From the NCBI RefSeq assembly GCF_014334095.1, contig NZ_CP060495.1, forward strand, positions 3,127,508 to 3,191,507: DNA of 64,000 bases, given 5' to 3'. Positions 32,882-41,824 of this stretch are shown here, one piece after another (within the stretch, counting starts at the first letter, position 1; every line of letters begins with the position of its first letter). The position numbers were made by a program, and so were the translations under genes. A model generated the notes under the pieces. The model did no database searches, was not told the origin of the DNA, and was given only the letters and a program-made list of their open reading frames with translations. The stretch is from Novosphingopyxis iocasae. GTDB taxonomy: Bacteria; Pseudomonadota; Alphaproteobacteria; Sphingomonadales; Sphingomonadaceae.

Positions 32882-34293
32882 CAGGCGATCTCCTGTTCCA
32901 GCGCGGGATATTCGCGCGGGTCCGCGATGTGGCCCGCGACGGCGCTGGCCGCGGCGGTGGCGGGGCTGGCGAGCACGGTGCGCACGCCCTTGCCCTGGCG
33001 GCCGATAAAGTTCCGGTTCGACGTGGAAACGACGAGCTCGCCCGGCGCGCCCTTGTCCCCGTTCATGGCGATGCACATCGAACAGCCGGGCTCACGCCAT
33101 TCGGCCCCGGCGGCGGTGAAGACCTGGTGCAGGCCCTCCGCCTCGGCATCGCGGCGCACGGCTTCGGAGCCGGGGACGACGAGGGCGACGACGCCGTCCG
33201 CCACCTTGCGTCCGCGCATCACGTCCGCCGCAGCGCGCAGATCTTCCAGCCGCGAGTTGGTGCAGCTGCCGATGAACACGCGGTCCACGCCTTGCGCGGT
33301 GAAGGGCTGGTCCTCGGCGAAGCGCATATAGTCGTTGGCATGGCGCGCGCCCTCGCTGTCCGTGCCGGGCAGGGTGCCCGAGACGGCGGCGGCGGCATCG
33401 GGCGAGACGCCGAAGGTGATCATCGGCTGGATCGCCGCGCCGTCCAGCGACACTTCCTTGTCGAACCAAGCTTCCGCGTCGCTGGCGAGGGTGCGCCAAT
33501 CGGCAACCGCGGCGTCCCAATCCTCGGGCACCCGCTCGCGCCCTTCCAGCCAGGCGAAGGTGGTGTCGTCCGGCGCGACCAGGCCGACGCGCGCGCCCGC
33601 CTCGATCGCCATGTTGCACAGGGTCATGCGCCCTTCCATCGAGAGCGCGCGCACCGCGCTGCCGGCGAATTCCACGGCATAGCCCTGGCCGCCGTCCGCG
33701 CCGACCGCGGCAATGATGGCGAGCGCCATGTCCTTTGCGCTGCTGCCGGGCGGCAGCACGCCGTCCACAGTGACGCGCATCGATTTGGGCTTGCGCTGCA
33801 AGAGGCATTGCGTCGCGAGCACATGGCCGACTTCGGTGGTGCCGATGCCAAAGGCCAGCGCGCCGAAAGCGCCGTGCGTGCTGGTGTGGCTGTCGCCGCA
33901 CACGATGGTCTTGCCGGGCTGGGTGAGGCCCAGCTCCGGGCCGATCACATGCACGATGCCGCGGCGCGGATCGCCCAGGCCGAACAGCTCGATCCCGTGT
34001 TTTTGCGTGTTGGCGATGAGGCGCGCGACCTGCGCCTCGGCCTGCTCGGTGGCATAAGGCAGCTTGCCGTCCGCCCCGGCGGGCAGGGTGGGCGTGCTAT
34101 GATCGAGCGTCGCCTTGGTCCGGTCCGGACGGCGTACGGGAAGCCCGCGCCGTTCCAGCTCCGAAAAGGCCTGCGGGCTCGTCACCTCATGGATCAGGTG
34201 CAGATCGATATAGAGCACCGCCGGGGCGTCCGCGCTTTCGGGCACGACGACATGGCGATCCCATAATTTGTCAAACAGGCTACGGGCGGTCAT
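32881..34293 (-). CDS. leuC: 3-Isopropylmalate dehydratase large subunit
   Basis: This is a 470-residue aconitase-family subunit. Cluster-ligand cysteines are present in GSCTNSR and in [10 protein letters not shown], consistent with a 4Fe-4S centre. Other family words are [22 protein letters not shown]. It overlaps leuA by four bases and leuD by one. It is full length without irregularity. Confidence 0.96.
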   Translation of the reverse strand: MTARSLFDKLWDRHVVVPESADAPAVLYIDLHLIHEVTSPQAFSELERRGLPVRRPDRTKATLDHSTPTLPAGADGKLPYATEQAEAQVARLIANTQKHGIELFGLGDPRRGIVHVIGPELGLTQPGKTIVCGDSHTSTHGAFGALAFGIGTTEVGHVLATQCLLQRKPKSMRVTVDGVLPPGSSAKDMALAIIAAVGADGGQGYAVEFAGSAVRALSMEGRMTLCNMAIEAGARVGLVAPDDTTFAWLEGRERVPEDWDAAVADWRTLASDAEAWFDKEVSLDGAAIQPMITFGVSPDAAAAVSGTLPGTDSEGARHANDYMRFAEDQPFTAQGVDRVFIGSCTNSRLEDLRAAADVMRGRKVADGVVALVVPGSEAVRRDAEAEGLHQVFTAAGAEWREPGCSMCIAMNGDKGAPGELVVSTSNRNFIGRQGKGVRTVLASPATAAASAVAGHIADPREYPALEQEIA

Positions 34294-35864
34294 GCCGCAG
34301 CCTCCGCAGCTTCGGCCTCTTTCGCCGTCTTGCGCGCATAATTGTTGAACGCGGCGAGCAGCGCTTCGGCGGCGGCGACGATGACGTCGGTATTCTGGCT
34401 GCGGCCGAGGATCTTCTGCCCCTCCACGGTCAGGCCCACCTCGATGTCCATCTCGCGCGCCAGCTGGTGGGCATCGATGCTGTCCAGCGTGCCTTCCACC
34501 TCGGCAACGATGCAGAAGGCATCTGACAGCGCCTCGAACGGGCCGGTGCCGTGGCCGATGGCGCTAAGGCGTCCGCGCGTCCGGTGATCGACCACCAGCT
34601 TCGCGGTTGGGTTCGCCGTTGCCTTGGTGCCGGTGCGCAGTTCGGCGCGCACCAGATGCCAGACGTTCGCCACATCCTCGCCCTCGATCATGGCGACCAG
34701 ATCGTTATCGGTCACCTCGCGCTTGGAATCGGCGAGGGTCTTGAAGTCCGCGAACAGCGTTTCCATCCGGTTGTCGCCGATATCATAGCCCAATGCTTCC
34801 AGGCGGGATCGCAGCGCGTGCTTGCCCGAATGTTTGCCCAGCACGAGGGTGGAGGGCATGCCGACGTCGGACGGCTCCATGATCTCATAGGTCTGGCGGT
34901 TGGCCAGCATGCCGTGCTGGTGGATGCCCGCTTCATGGGCAAAGGCGTTGCGGCCCACCACCGCCTTGTTGCGCGGCGGCGCGTTGCCGGTGCTCTCGGC
35001 CAGCAGGCCGGAGGCGGCGTAGAGCCCCTGCGTGCGGATGCCAGTATCGGCCTGGTAATGATCGGCGCGGGTCTTCAGCGCCATTACCACCTCTTCCAGC
35101 GCGCAGTTGCCCGCACGCTCGCCGATGCCGTTGATCGAACATTCGATCTGCCCCGCACCGCCGCGGATGGCGGCCAGGCTGTTGGCGACGGCCATGCCCA
35201 GATCGTCATGGCAGTGGGTGGAAAAGATCACATGATCGCGGCGCTTCACCTGGGCGCTGAGATCGCGGAACAGCTCGTACATCTCTTCCGGGCTGGTGTA
35301 GCCCACCGTGTCGGGCACGTTCAGCACGTCCGCGCCCGCGTCGGCGGCCACCTGCAGCGCCTCGATCAGGAAGTCGCGCTCGGTACGGATCGCGTCCTCG
35401 GCGGAAAATTCGATCTGGCCGAACTTGCCGCGCGCCACGCCGATGGAGCGTTCGATTTCCTTCAGCACCTGATCGCGGTCCATGCGCAGCTTCGCCTCGC
35501 GGTGCAGCGGGCTCGTCCCGATGAACAGATGCAGGCGGTTGTTGGAGGATTTCTCCAGCGCGCGGTGGGCTGCTTCGATATCGCCGTCGCGGGTGCGGGC
35601 GAGCGAGCAGATCACGGGGCCGTCGATCTCCTCGGCCACCTTGGCCACCGCCTCGGCATCGCCGGGGGAGGCGGCGGCGAAACCGGCTTCCATCACATCG
35701 ACATTGAGGTCCGCCAGCGCGCGGGCAATGCCGAGCTTGCGCTCGGTGCTCATCGAAAAGCCCGGTGCCTGCTCGCCATCGCGCAGGGTGGTGTCGAAAA
35801 TCGCGATGCGGCGTACGTCGCCTACATCGCTCTCCGGTTCGGAAATCTTATCCTGCTGCGGCAC
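34290..35864 (-). CDS. leuA: 2-Isopropylmalate synthase
   Basis: This is a 524-residue enzyme committing 2-ketoisovalerate to leucine. A DRE-TIM barrel is followed by the C-terminal LeuA regulatory domain. Visible signatures are [13 protein letters not shown] near the N terminus, [25 protein letters not shown] and [15 protein letters not shown]. It starts at GTG 35864 with GGGAG seven bases upstream, 17 bases inside ilvM. The C-terminal domain suggests leucine feedback inhibition in addition to operon attenuation. Confidence 0.96.
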   Translation of the reverse strand: MPQQDKISEPESDVGDVRRIAIFDTTLRDGEQAPGFSMSTERKLGIARALADLNVDVMEAGFAAASPGDAEAVAKVAEEIDGPVICSLARTRDGDIEAAHRALEKSSNNRLHLFIGTSPLHREAKLRMDRDQVLKEIERSIGVARGKFGQIEFSAEDAIRTERDFLIEALQVAADAGADVLNVPDTVGYTSPEEMYELFRDLSAQVKRRDHVIFSTHCHDDLGMAVANSLAAIRGGAGQIECSINGIGERAGNCALEEVVMALKTRADHYQADTGIRTQGLYAASGLLAESTGNAPPRNKAVVGRNAFAHEAGIHQHGMLANRQTYEIMEPSDVGMPSTLVLGKHSGKHALRSRLEALGYDIGDNRMETLFADFKTLADSKREVTDNDLVAMIEGEDVANVWHLVRAELRTGTKATANPTAKLVVDHRTRGRLSAIGHGTGPFEALSDAFCIVAEVEGTLDSIDAHQLAREMDIEVGLTVEGQKILGRSQNTDVIVAAAEALLAAFNNYARKTAKEAEAAEAAA

Positions 35865-36129
35865 GGGGAATCTCCCTGATGAAACTGGTCGCGCCGTCGA
35901 TATGCTGCGCGGAAATGACGCCGTAGACGCGGCTGACCTGGCGGATCAACGTCTCGATCTTGCGGGTGCCGTCGCGCGGGCCCAAGGACAGCGTCATGAT
36001 GGAACGGTCCCTGTCGGAGCCCATCTGCATGGAGTGGATGGCCCAGCCGCGCGCCTCGATCACCCCTAGAAGCCGGCGAAGAGCACCTTCGGCAAACGCG
36101 AATTCGATGCGGATGTTCTGAATGCTCAT
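35848..36129 (-). CDS. ilvM: Acetolactate synthase small subunit, ACT-only (IlvM-like)
   Basis: This is a 93-residue ACT-domain protein (INIRIEFAFAEGALRRLLGV-like opening, then RGWAIHSM and IMTLSL). It is much shorter than the usual IlvH/IlvN subunits of about 160 residues because the C-terminal domain is absent, as in IlvM of enterobacteria and Xanthomonas. It is coupled to ilvB (one-base overlap) and overlaps leuA by 17 bases. It should activate and regulate the catalytic subunit encoded just upstream. Confidence 0.85.
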   Translation of the reverse strand: MSIQNIRIEFAFAEGALRRLLGVIEARGWAIHSMQMGSDRDRSIMTLSLGPRDGTRKIETLIRQVSRVYGVISAQHIDGATSFIREIPRAAAG

Positions 36130-37841
36130 CACTTGCTCTCCATCATTTCGGCATTGGATTTGCCCGGCGGCACCAGCGGCCAGACATTTTCTTCCGGATC
36201 GATCCGGACATGGGCCAGGATCGGCCCCTTGGCGGCCAACAGCCGGTCGATCGCATCGTCCACCTGGGACTTGAGATCGACCGAAAAGGCCTCGATCCCG
36301 AAGGCGTTGGCGACTTCCACGAAATCGGGATTGTCGCTGAGATCGACTTCGGAATAATTGCCCTCGAAGAAAAGCTCCTGCCACTGCCGCACCAGGCCCA
36401 GCATCGAATTGTCCAGAAGCACGATCTTCACCGGGATGTTGTAGCGGCGCAGGGTGGCCAGCTCCTGCACGTTCATCATGAAGCTGCCGTCACCCGAAAC
36501 GCACACGACCGTGGCGTCCGGTTCGGCAACCTTCGCACCGATGGCGGCGGGCAGACCGTAGCCCATGGCGCCCAGGCCCCCGCTGGTGAGATGCGCCTGC
36601 GGGCGGGAGAAGCGGCAATGCTGCGCCACCCACATCTGATGCTGGCCGACATCGCAGGCGGCGACGAAATCGTCGCCCGCGCGCTCGGACAGTTTTTTCA
36701 GAAGCTCCGGCGCGAACACGCCGTTGCCGGGCGCATCGTAGCGCGGGGCGTGCTCTTCCTTCAGGCGGCGCGTCTCGGCCTGCCATTCGGAAATGTCGCC
36801 GGGCGTGAATTCGATGGTGCGCAGGCAGCGCTTCAGATCGCCGCACATGGTGGAATGGGCATGACGCAGCTTGCCGAACTCGGCGGCATCGGTGTCGATA
36901 TGGACCACCGAGGCATTCGGCGCAAAGCTCGCCAGATTGCCGGTCGCACGGTCGTCGAAGCGCGCGCCGATCACGATCAGCAAGTCCGATTCCTGCACCG
37001 CCATATTGGCCGCCTTGCCGCCATGCATGCCCAGCATGCCGACGAAATTGGGATGCTCGGCGGGCAGAACGCCCAGGCCCTGCAGCGTGGCGACCGCGGG
37101 AATGCCCGTCCGCTCGGAAATCTCGCGCACCAGATCGGTCGCGTTCGATCGCCCGACGCCGCCGCCGATATAAAGGAGGGGCTTGCTCGCGCCCGCGATC
37201 AGCTGTTCGGCCTGCTCCAGGCTTTCGGGGCTGGGCGAGGGGCGCAGGTCGTCGCCCTCCATCACATCGTCCCACTGGCCGCAAACGGCCTGCTGCACGT
37301 CCTTGGGCAAATCGACCAGAACGGGGCCGGGGCGCCCGCCCTCTGCAATGGCAAAGGCCTCCGCCAGCGCCGCCGGAATGTCCTGCGGATGGCGGATGAC
37401 GACACTGTGCTTCACGATCGGCAGCGTCAGGCCGAAGATGTCGATCTCCTGAAAGGCGTCGGTGCCCATCAGCGTCTGCGGCACCTGCCCGGTGATCGCG
37501 ACCATGGGAACGGAGTCCATGAACGCATTGGCGATGCCGGTGATCAGATTGGTCGCGCCCGGCCCGCTGGTGGCGATGCACACGCCAGCGCGGCCCGACA
37601 TGCGCCCCGCCGCATCGGCGGCGAAGGAGGCGGCCTGTTCGTGCCGGACGAGGTAATGTTTGACGTTTCCGCGGGCGAGCGCGTCGTAGACGGGCATGAT
37701 CGCCCCGCCGGGATAGCCGAACACCGATTCCACGCCCAGCCGCTCCAGCGTATCGACCACCAGTTCGGCACCCGTGCGGGTGGCGATGGCGGGTTCTTGC
37801 GCGATGCCGGTATCGGCGATTTCGGCTTGAGCGGTGGACAT
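36129..37841 (-). CDS. ilvB: Acetolactate synthase large subunit
   Basis: This is a 570-residue TPP-dependent enzyme condensing pyruvate (or pyruvate and 2-ketobutyrate) to acetohydroxy acids. It has the N-terminal GYPGGAIMPVYDAL with the catalytic glutamate in RHEQAA, a central FAD-binding domain and the C-terminal TPP motif GDGSFMMNVQELATL. The start at 37841 (MSTAQAEIADTG) is preferred over an in-frame start 21 codons upstream near the ilvC stop. With ilvM downstream it forms an IlvGM-type pair. Confidence 0.95.
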   Translation of the reverse strand: MSTAQAEIADTGIAQEPAIATRTGAELVVDTLERLGVESVFGYPGGAIMPVYDALARGNVKHYLVRHEQAASFAADAAGRMSGRAGVCIATSGPGATNLITGIANAFMDSVPMVAITGQVPQTLMGTDAFQEIDIFGLTLPIVKHSVVIRHPQDIPAALAEAFAIAEGGRPGPVLVDLPKDVQQAVCGQWDDVMEGDDLRPSPSPESLEQAEQLIAGASKPLLYIGGGVGRSNATDLVREISERTGIPAVATLQGLGVLPAEHPNFVGMLGMHGGKAANMAVQESDLLIVIGARFDDRATGNLASFAPNASVVHIDTDAAEFGKLRHAHSTMCGDLKRCLRTIEFTPGDISEWQAETRRLKEEHAPRYDAPGNGVFAPELLKKLSERAGDDFVAACDVGQHQMWVAQHCRFSRPQAHLTSGGLGAMGYGLPAAIGAKVAEPDATVVCVSGDGSFMMNVQELATLRRYNIPVKIVLLDNSMLGLVRQWQELFFEGNYSEVDLSDNPDFVEVANAFGIEAFSVDLKSQVDDAIDRLLAAKGPILAHVRIDPEENVWPLVPPGKSNAEMMESK

Positions 37842-37867
37842 GGGATCGGTTCCTGCTTCCGGAGGAC

Positions 37868-38878
37868 TTAGTTCTTGGCCGTGTTGGAGCCGGTCTGCAG
37901 CCACGGCATCAGGGCGCGCAGCTGCTTGCCGGTCTCCTCGATCGGATGGGCGAGATCGTTTTCCAGCATCTTGTTGTAGCGCGTCTTCCCGGCCTGGTTC
38001 TCCAGGATCCAGTTATGCGCAAAGGTGCCGTTCTGAATGTCGGTGAGAACGTCCTTCATGCGTGCACGCGTTTCGTCGTTCACGACGCGCGGGCCGGAGA
38101 CGAGATCGCCGTAGATCGCGGTCTCGCTGATGAACTCGTGCATCTTTTCCAGGCCGCCTTCATAGAGCAGATCGACGATCAGCTTCAGCTCGTGCAGGCA
38201 CTCATAATAGGCGATTTCCGGCTGATAACCGGCGTTCACCAGCGTTTCGTACCCGGCCAGAACCAGCTCGGTCGCGCCGCCGCACAGAACGGCCTGCTCG
38301 CCGAACAGATCGGTTTCGGTTTCTTCCTTGAAGGTCGTTTTCAGCACGCCCGCCGTCGCACCGCCGATCAGCGCGGCATAGGCCAGCGCCTTTTCCTGCG
38401 CCTTGCCGCTGGCGTCCTGATGGACCGCGAACAGGGCAGGGACGCCGCGCTTGCGCTCATATTCGCGGCGAACGAGATCGCCGGGGCCCTTAGGCGCGAC
38501 CATGATGACGTCGATGCCCTCGGCCGGCTTGATGCGGCCGTAGAGGACGGTGAAGCCATGGGCGACGAGCAGCGCGTCGCCATCCGACAGATTGGGCGCG
38601 ATCTCGGCGTCGAAGATCGCTTCATGGCTCATGTCCGGCGTCAGCAGCGCGATCAGCTTGGCGGCCTTGGTGGCTTCCGCGACGGTCATGACCTTGAGGC
38701 CGTCCGCCTTCGCCTTTTCCGCCGTCTTGCTGCCTTCGCGCAGACCGACGATCACGTCGCAGCCCGAATCGTGCAGGTTCAGCGCGTGGGCGCGGCCCTG
38801 GCTGCCATAGCCGATGACGGCGACGGGGGAGTCCTTGACGGCGGCCGGATTGGCGTCGTTTTCGGAATAGACCTTCAT
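37868..38878 (-). CDS. ilvC: Ketol-acid reductoisomerase (class I)
   Basis: This is a 336-residue NADPH-dependent enzyme converting acetohydroxy acids to dihydroxy acids. It has the Rossmann motif [15 protein letters not shown], the substrate region [20 protein letters not shown] and metal ligands in the C-terminal knotted domain ([10 protein letters not shown], then [18 protein letters not shown]). The length is that of class I enzymes. It lies 15 bases after ilvD and 26 before ilvB. Confidence 0.96.
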   Translation of the reverse strand: MKVYSENDANPAAVKDSPVAVIGYGSQGRAHALNLHDSGCDVIVGLREGSKTAEKAKADGLKVMTVAEATKAAKLIALLTPDMSHEAIFDAEIAPNLSDGDALLVAHGFTVLYGRIKPAEGIDVIMVAPKGPGDLVRREYERKRGVPALFAVHQDASGKAQEKALAYAALIGGATAGVLKTTFKEETETDLFGEQAVLCGGATELVLAGYETLVNAGYQPEIAYYECLHELKLIVDLLYEGGLEKMHEFISETAIYGDLVSGPRVVNDETRARMKDVLTDIQNGTFAHNWILENQAGKTRYNKMLENDLAHPIEETGKQLRALMPWLQTGSNTAKN

Positions 38879-38893
38879 GATGCTTCGCTTTCC

Positions 38894-40591
38894 TTATGAA
38901 TTTTTCGGAGAGGGTGAGGGGGCGTCGGTCTCGATCGTGACCGCGCCGATCGCGGCGGAGGAAACGAGCCGCGCATATTTGTCGAAAACGCCGCCCATCT
39001 TGTTGGGTGCTTTCGGCGTATGCGCCGCGCGGCGCGCGTCGAAATCGCAATCGACGTCGATGCGGCGCGCTTCGGCGTCGATGGTGATGGTGTCGCCGTT
39101 CTCGATCAGCCCGATCGGCCCGCCGCGTGCGGCTTCGGGCGAGACATGGCCGATGACGAAACCGTGGCTGGCGCCGGAAAAGCGCCCGTCGGTGATCAGC
39201 GCGACATCGCCCGCCAGGCCCTGGCCGGCCAACGCGGCGGTGGTCGCCAGCATTTCGCGCATGCCGGGGCCGCCCTTGGGGCCTTCATGGCGGATGACGA
39301 CGACGTCGCCGGCCTTGATTTCGCGGTTGGAGACGGCGGCAAAGGCCGCTTCCTCGCCGTCGAACACCTTGGCCGGGCCGGAGAAGTTCAGCGCGCCCTC
39401 GGCAGCGGTTTTCAGGACGGAGCCTTCGGGCGCCAGATCGCCATAAAGGATGCGCAGGCCGCCGAATTTTTTGACCGGGCTTTCGACACTGTGGACGACC
39501 TGCTGGCCTTCGGTTTCCTCGGCCTCGTCCAGTTCCTCGAACAGCGTGCGGCCGCTGGCGGTCGCGCCGTCGTGCAGCAGCCCGGCATCGGCCAGGCGCT
39601 TGCCGACCAGCCGGACGCCGCCCGCTTCGTACAGGTCGCGCGCCAGATAGCGCCCGCCGGGTTTCAGATCGGTGATGACCGGAACGGTGCGGGTCAGCTC
39701 GTCGAAGGTTTCGATCGAGAAGGGCACGCCCGCTTCCGCGGCGATGGCGGGCAGATGCAGAACCGCGTTGGTGGAACCGCCCGAGGCGACGACCGCGGTG
39801 GCCGCGTTGCGTAAGGACGCTTCCGTGATGAAGCTGCGCGCGCTGATCTTGTCATGCGCCATCTGCGCGGCCAGGCGGCCGCAGCGCTGCGCCTCCAGCC
39901 CCTTGTCCTTGCTGATCGCGGGCGGATCGCCCGATCCCATCGGGGAAAGCCCCAGAAACGCCATCGCCATCGCCATGGTGTTGGCGGTGAACTGGCCGCC
40001 GCACGCGCCCGCGCCGGGGCAGGCCGCGCGCTCGACCTCGTCCAGCTCCGCATCGGACATATCGCCCTTGGCATGCGCGCCGACCGCCTCGAACACGTCC
40101 TGGATCGACAGGTCCTTGCCCTTCAGATTGCCGGGCATGATGGTGCCGCCGTAGAAGATGAGGCCGGGGATATCGAGCCGCGCCAGCGCCATCGCCGCGG
40201 CGGGAATGGTCTTGTCGCAGCCCACGATGATGACGGCGGCGTCCAGGCTGTGCCCCTTCACCGCCAGCTCGATCGAATCGGCGATCACTTCGCGGCTGAT
40301 CAGCGAGGCGCGCATGCCCTCGCCGCCCATGGCGATGCCGTCGGTGACGGCGATGGTGTTGAAATCCACCGGCGTGCAGCCGCCGTCGCGCAGGCCCTTG
40401 CGCAGCGGCTCGGCCAGCATCTGGAGATGCATGTTGCACGGGGAAACGCTGGTCCAGCTGTTGATTAGAGCGACCATCGGCTGGCGCATGTCGTCATCGG
40501 TGAAGCCTGCGCCGCGCAGCATCGCACGGGCGGGGGCCTTGGCCGCGCCCTTGGTGATCGCGTCGGAGCGTTTGGTACTGGTGTCGGTCAT
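38894..40591 (-). CDS. ilvD: Dihydroxy-acid dehydratase
   Basis: This is a 565-residue IlvD/Edd-family iron-sulfur dehydratase forming the 2-keto acids of valine and isoleucine. Cluster-type cysteines lie in GCDKTIPA and [12 protein letters not shown], with the conserved [15 protein letters not shown]. It is the first structural gene after the attenuator, with 44 bp between the terminator's T-run end and its start. It is about 30% smaller than and clearly distinct from the edd paralogue further right in the window. Confidence 0.96.
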   Translation of the reverse strand: MTDTSTKRSDAITKGAAKAPARAMLRGAGFTDDDMRQPMVALINSWTSVSPCNMHLQMLAEPLRKGLRDGGCTPVDFNTIAVTDGIAMGGEGMRASLISREVIADSIELAVKGHSLDAAVIIVGCDKTIPAAAMALARLDIPGLIFYGGTIMPGNLKGKDLSIQDVFEAVGAHAKGDMSDAELDEVERAACPGAGACGGQFTANTMAMAMAFLGLSPMGSGDPPAISKDKGLEAQRCGRLAAQMAHDKISARSFITEASLRNAATAVVASGGSTNAVLHLPAIAAEAGVPFSIETFDELTRTVPVITDLKPGGRYLARDLYEAGGVRLVGKRLADAGLLHDGATASGRTLFEELDEAEETEGQQVVHSVESPVKKFGGLRILYGDLAPEGSVLKTAAEGALNFSGPAKVFDGEEAAFAAVSNREIKAGDVVVIRHEGPKGGPGMREMLATTAALAGQGLAGDVALITDGRFSGASHGFVIGHVSPEAARGGPIGLIENGDTITIDAEARRIDVDCDFDARRAAHTPKAPNKMGGVFDKYARLVSSAAIGAVTIETDAPSPSPKNS

Positions 40592-40635
40592 AATCGATCG
40601 GCCTGAAGCTGTTTCGGATCGTCCGGAGGGCCCAA

Positions 40636-40667
40636 TAAAAAACCCCGCTTCCTGTTCGGGAGCGGGG
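40636..40667 (-). terminator. Attenuator terminator of the ilv-leu operon
   Basis: On the minus strand CCCCGCTCCC, loop GAACA, GGAAGCGGGG is followed by TTTTTTATT. The stem has ten positions with one mismatch. It lies between the leader peptide stop (40700) and ilvD. The 5' arm (GCGCCCC) can instead pair with GGGGCGC near the end of the leader peptide gene, giving an antiterminator. Confidence 0.85.
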
Positions 40668-40699
40668 CGCTGTGCGGTCCGGTGAGCCTTTGGTTCAGC

Positions 40700-40807
40700 T
40701 CAGGGGCGCCCCTCCTGTTCGGGAATAAGAAGTACTACGAGCGGAAGGAGGACGCCGGCAAAGCCGGGGCCCGTTTTGTCTTCGAAAATGGCGGCGGTGG
40801 CCGTCAT
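40700..40807 (-). CDS. Leader peptide of the ilv-leu attenuator (35 codons)
   Basis: This is a 35-codon leader peptide, starting at ATG 40805-40807 and ending in TGA at 40700-40702. Its second half contains LLPLVVLLI: five Leu, two Val and one Ile in nine codons, preceded by a further Val. This composition is diagnostic of attenuation by charged branched-chain tRNAs. The terminator follows 33 bases downstream of the stop. AAGGA lies upstream of the ATG. Ribosome stalling at the Leu/Val/Ile run would free the antiterminator arm and allow ilvD-leuB transcription. Confidence 0.85.
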   Translation of the reverse strand: MTATAAIFEDKTGPGFAGVLLPLVVLLIPEQEGRP

Positions 40808-40857
40808 GCGAATGCAATTCCTTCCATGCGGCATAAGCGCCGCTTGGGAGGCTTCCT

Positions 40858-40886
40858 ATATTATCGCAGGATACAAACAAGACCAA
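40858..40886 (-). promoter_or_regulatory. Promoter of the ilv-leu operon
   Basis: On the minus strand TTGGTC (40881-40886) and TAATAT (40858-40863) are separated by 17 bases, about 50 bases before the leader peptide ATG. Spacing and the good -10 match fit a housekeeping-sigma promoter. Confidence 0.5.
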
Positions 40887-40944
40887 ATATTGCGCAAAGA
40901 GCGATTTTTTTGATCGTTTTCGATTAGTGCGCTGCGGCGCAACA

Positions 40945-41763
40945 TTATTCGCCCGCCGTCTTGGCGCCCACAACCGTCGCCCGCGCGCCGCCTTTCAGCC
41001 GCTCGATCGGGTGCGCGGCCTGGCCGCTGGCGATGATGGTGGCGCAGGCATTTCCCGCGGCAAAGCGCGCCGCGGCGATCTTGGTCGCCATGCCGCCGGT
41101 GCCGAGGCCGGAGCGGCTGACGCCCGCCATCGCCTCGATCTCCGGCGTGATCGCCGGGAGCCAGGGCACGTGCTCGGCATCCGGATCGGCGGAGGGATCG
41201 GCGGCGAACAGCCCTTCCACATCGGACAGCAGGATCAGAAGGTCCGCGCCCGCCAACTGGGCGACGCTGGCCGAAAGCCGGTCATTGTCGCCGAAGCGCA
41301 ATTCTTCGGTGGCGACCGAATCGTTCTCGTTGATCACCGGCACCGCGCCTTGCGCGAGCAGCGTCTCCAGCGCGGCGCGCGCATTGGCGCCGCGACGCTC
41401 GGCCTCGATATCGCCCGCGGACAGGAGCAGCTGCGCAGCGACGATGTCGTGCGGGCCGAGCGCCGCGTCCCAGGCGCCCATCAACAGCGTCTGGCCCGCC
41501 GCCGCCGCCGCCTGCCGCTCGGTCACGACGTCGGAGCGGGTAAGGCCGAGGCGCTGCCAACCGAACGCCATCGCGCCGCTGGTCACCACGACCACGCGCT
41601 TGCCCGCCTCACGTAGCGCCGCGAGATCTTCGGCCAGCGCGTGCAGCCATGCAATACGCGGCCGGGCGCGTTCGCGGTCGAACAGGAGCGAGCTGCCCAC
41701 CTTCACGACGACGGTGCGGCTCTGCTCGATCAGCGCGGCGGCGGTCTGGCTCTCGTCGGTCAT
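40945..41763 (-). CDS. proB: Glutamate 5-kinase without PUA domain
   Basis: This is a 272-residue amino-acid kinase that phosphorylates glutamate in the first step of proline synthesis. It has VVVKVGSSLLF at the N terminus, VTSGAMAFGW, INENDSV and the GTGGMATKIAAA motif. The protein stops right after the kinase domain, whereas many ProB proteins carry an extra PUA domain of about 90 residues. The start at 41763 is favoured over one 19 codons upstream. It lies 61 bp after the halogenase-like gene and upstream of the ilv promoter. Confidence 0.9.
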   Translation of the reverse strand: MTDESQTAAALIEQSRTVVVKVGSSLLFDRERARPRIAWLHALAEDLAALREAGKRVVVVTSGAMAFGWQRLGLTRSDVVTERQAAAAAGQTLLMGAWDAALGPHDIVAAQLLLSAGDIEAERRGANARAALETLLAQGAVPVINENDSVATEELRFGDNDRLSASVAQLAGADLLILLSDVEGLFAADPSADPDAEHVPWLPAITPEIEAMAGVSRSGLGTGGMATKIAAARFAAGNACATIIASGQAAHPIERLKGGARATVVGAKTAGE

Positions 41764-41824
41764 TGTGGGGCTCCCGGATGCGTCGGGACGCTCTGCTATC
41801 CGCTTCAGCCTGTGAGACAAAGCT

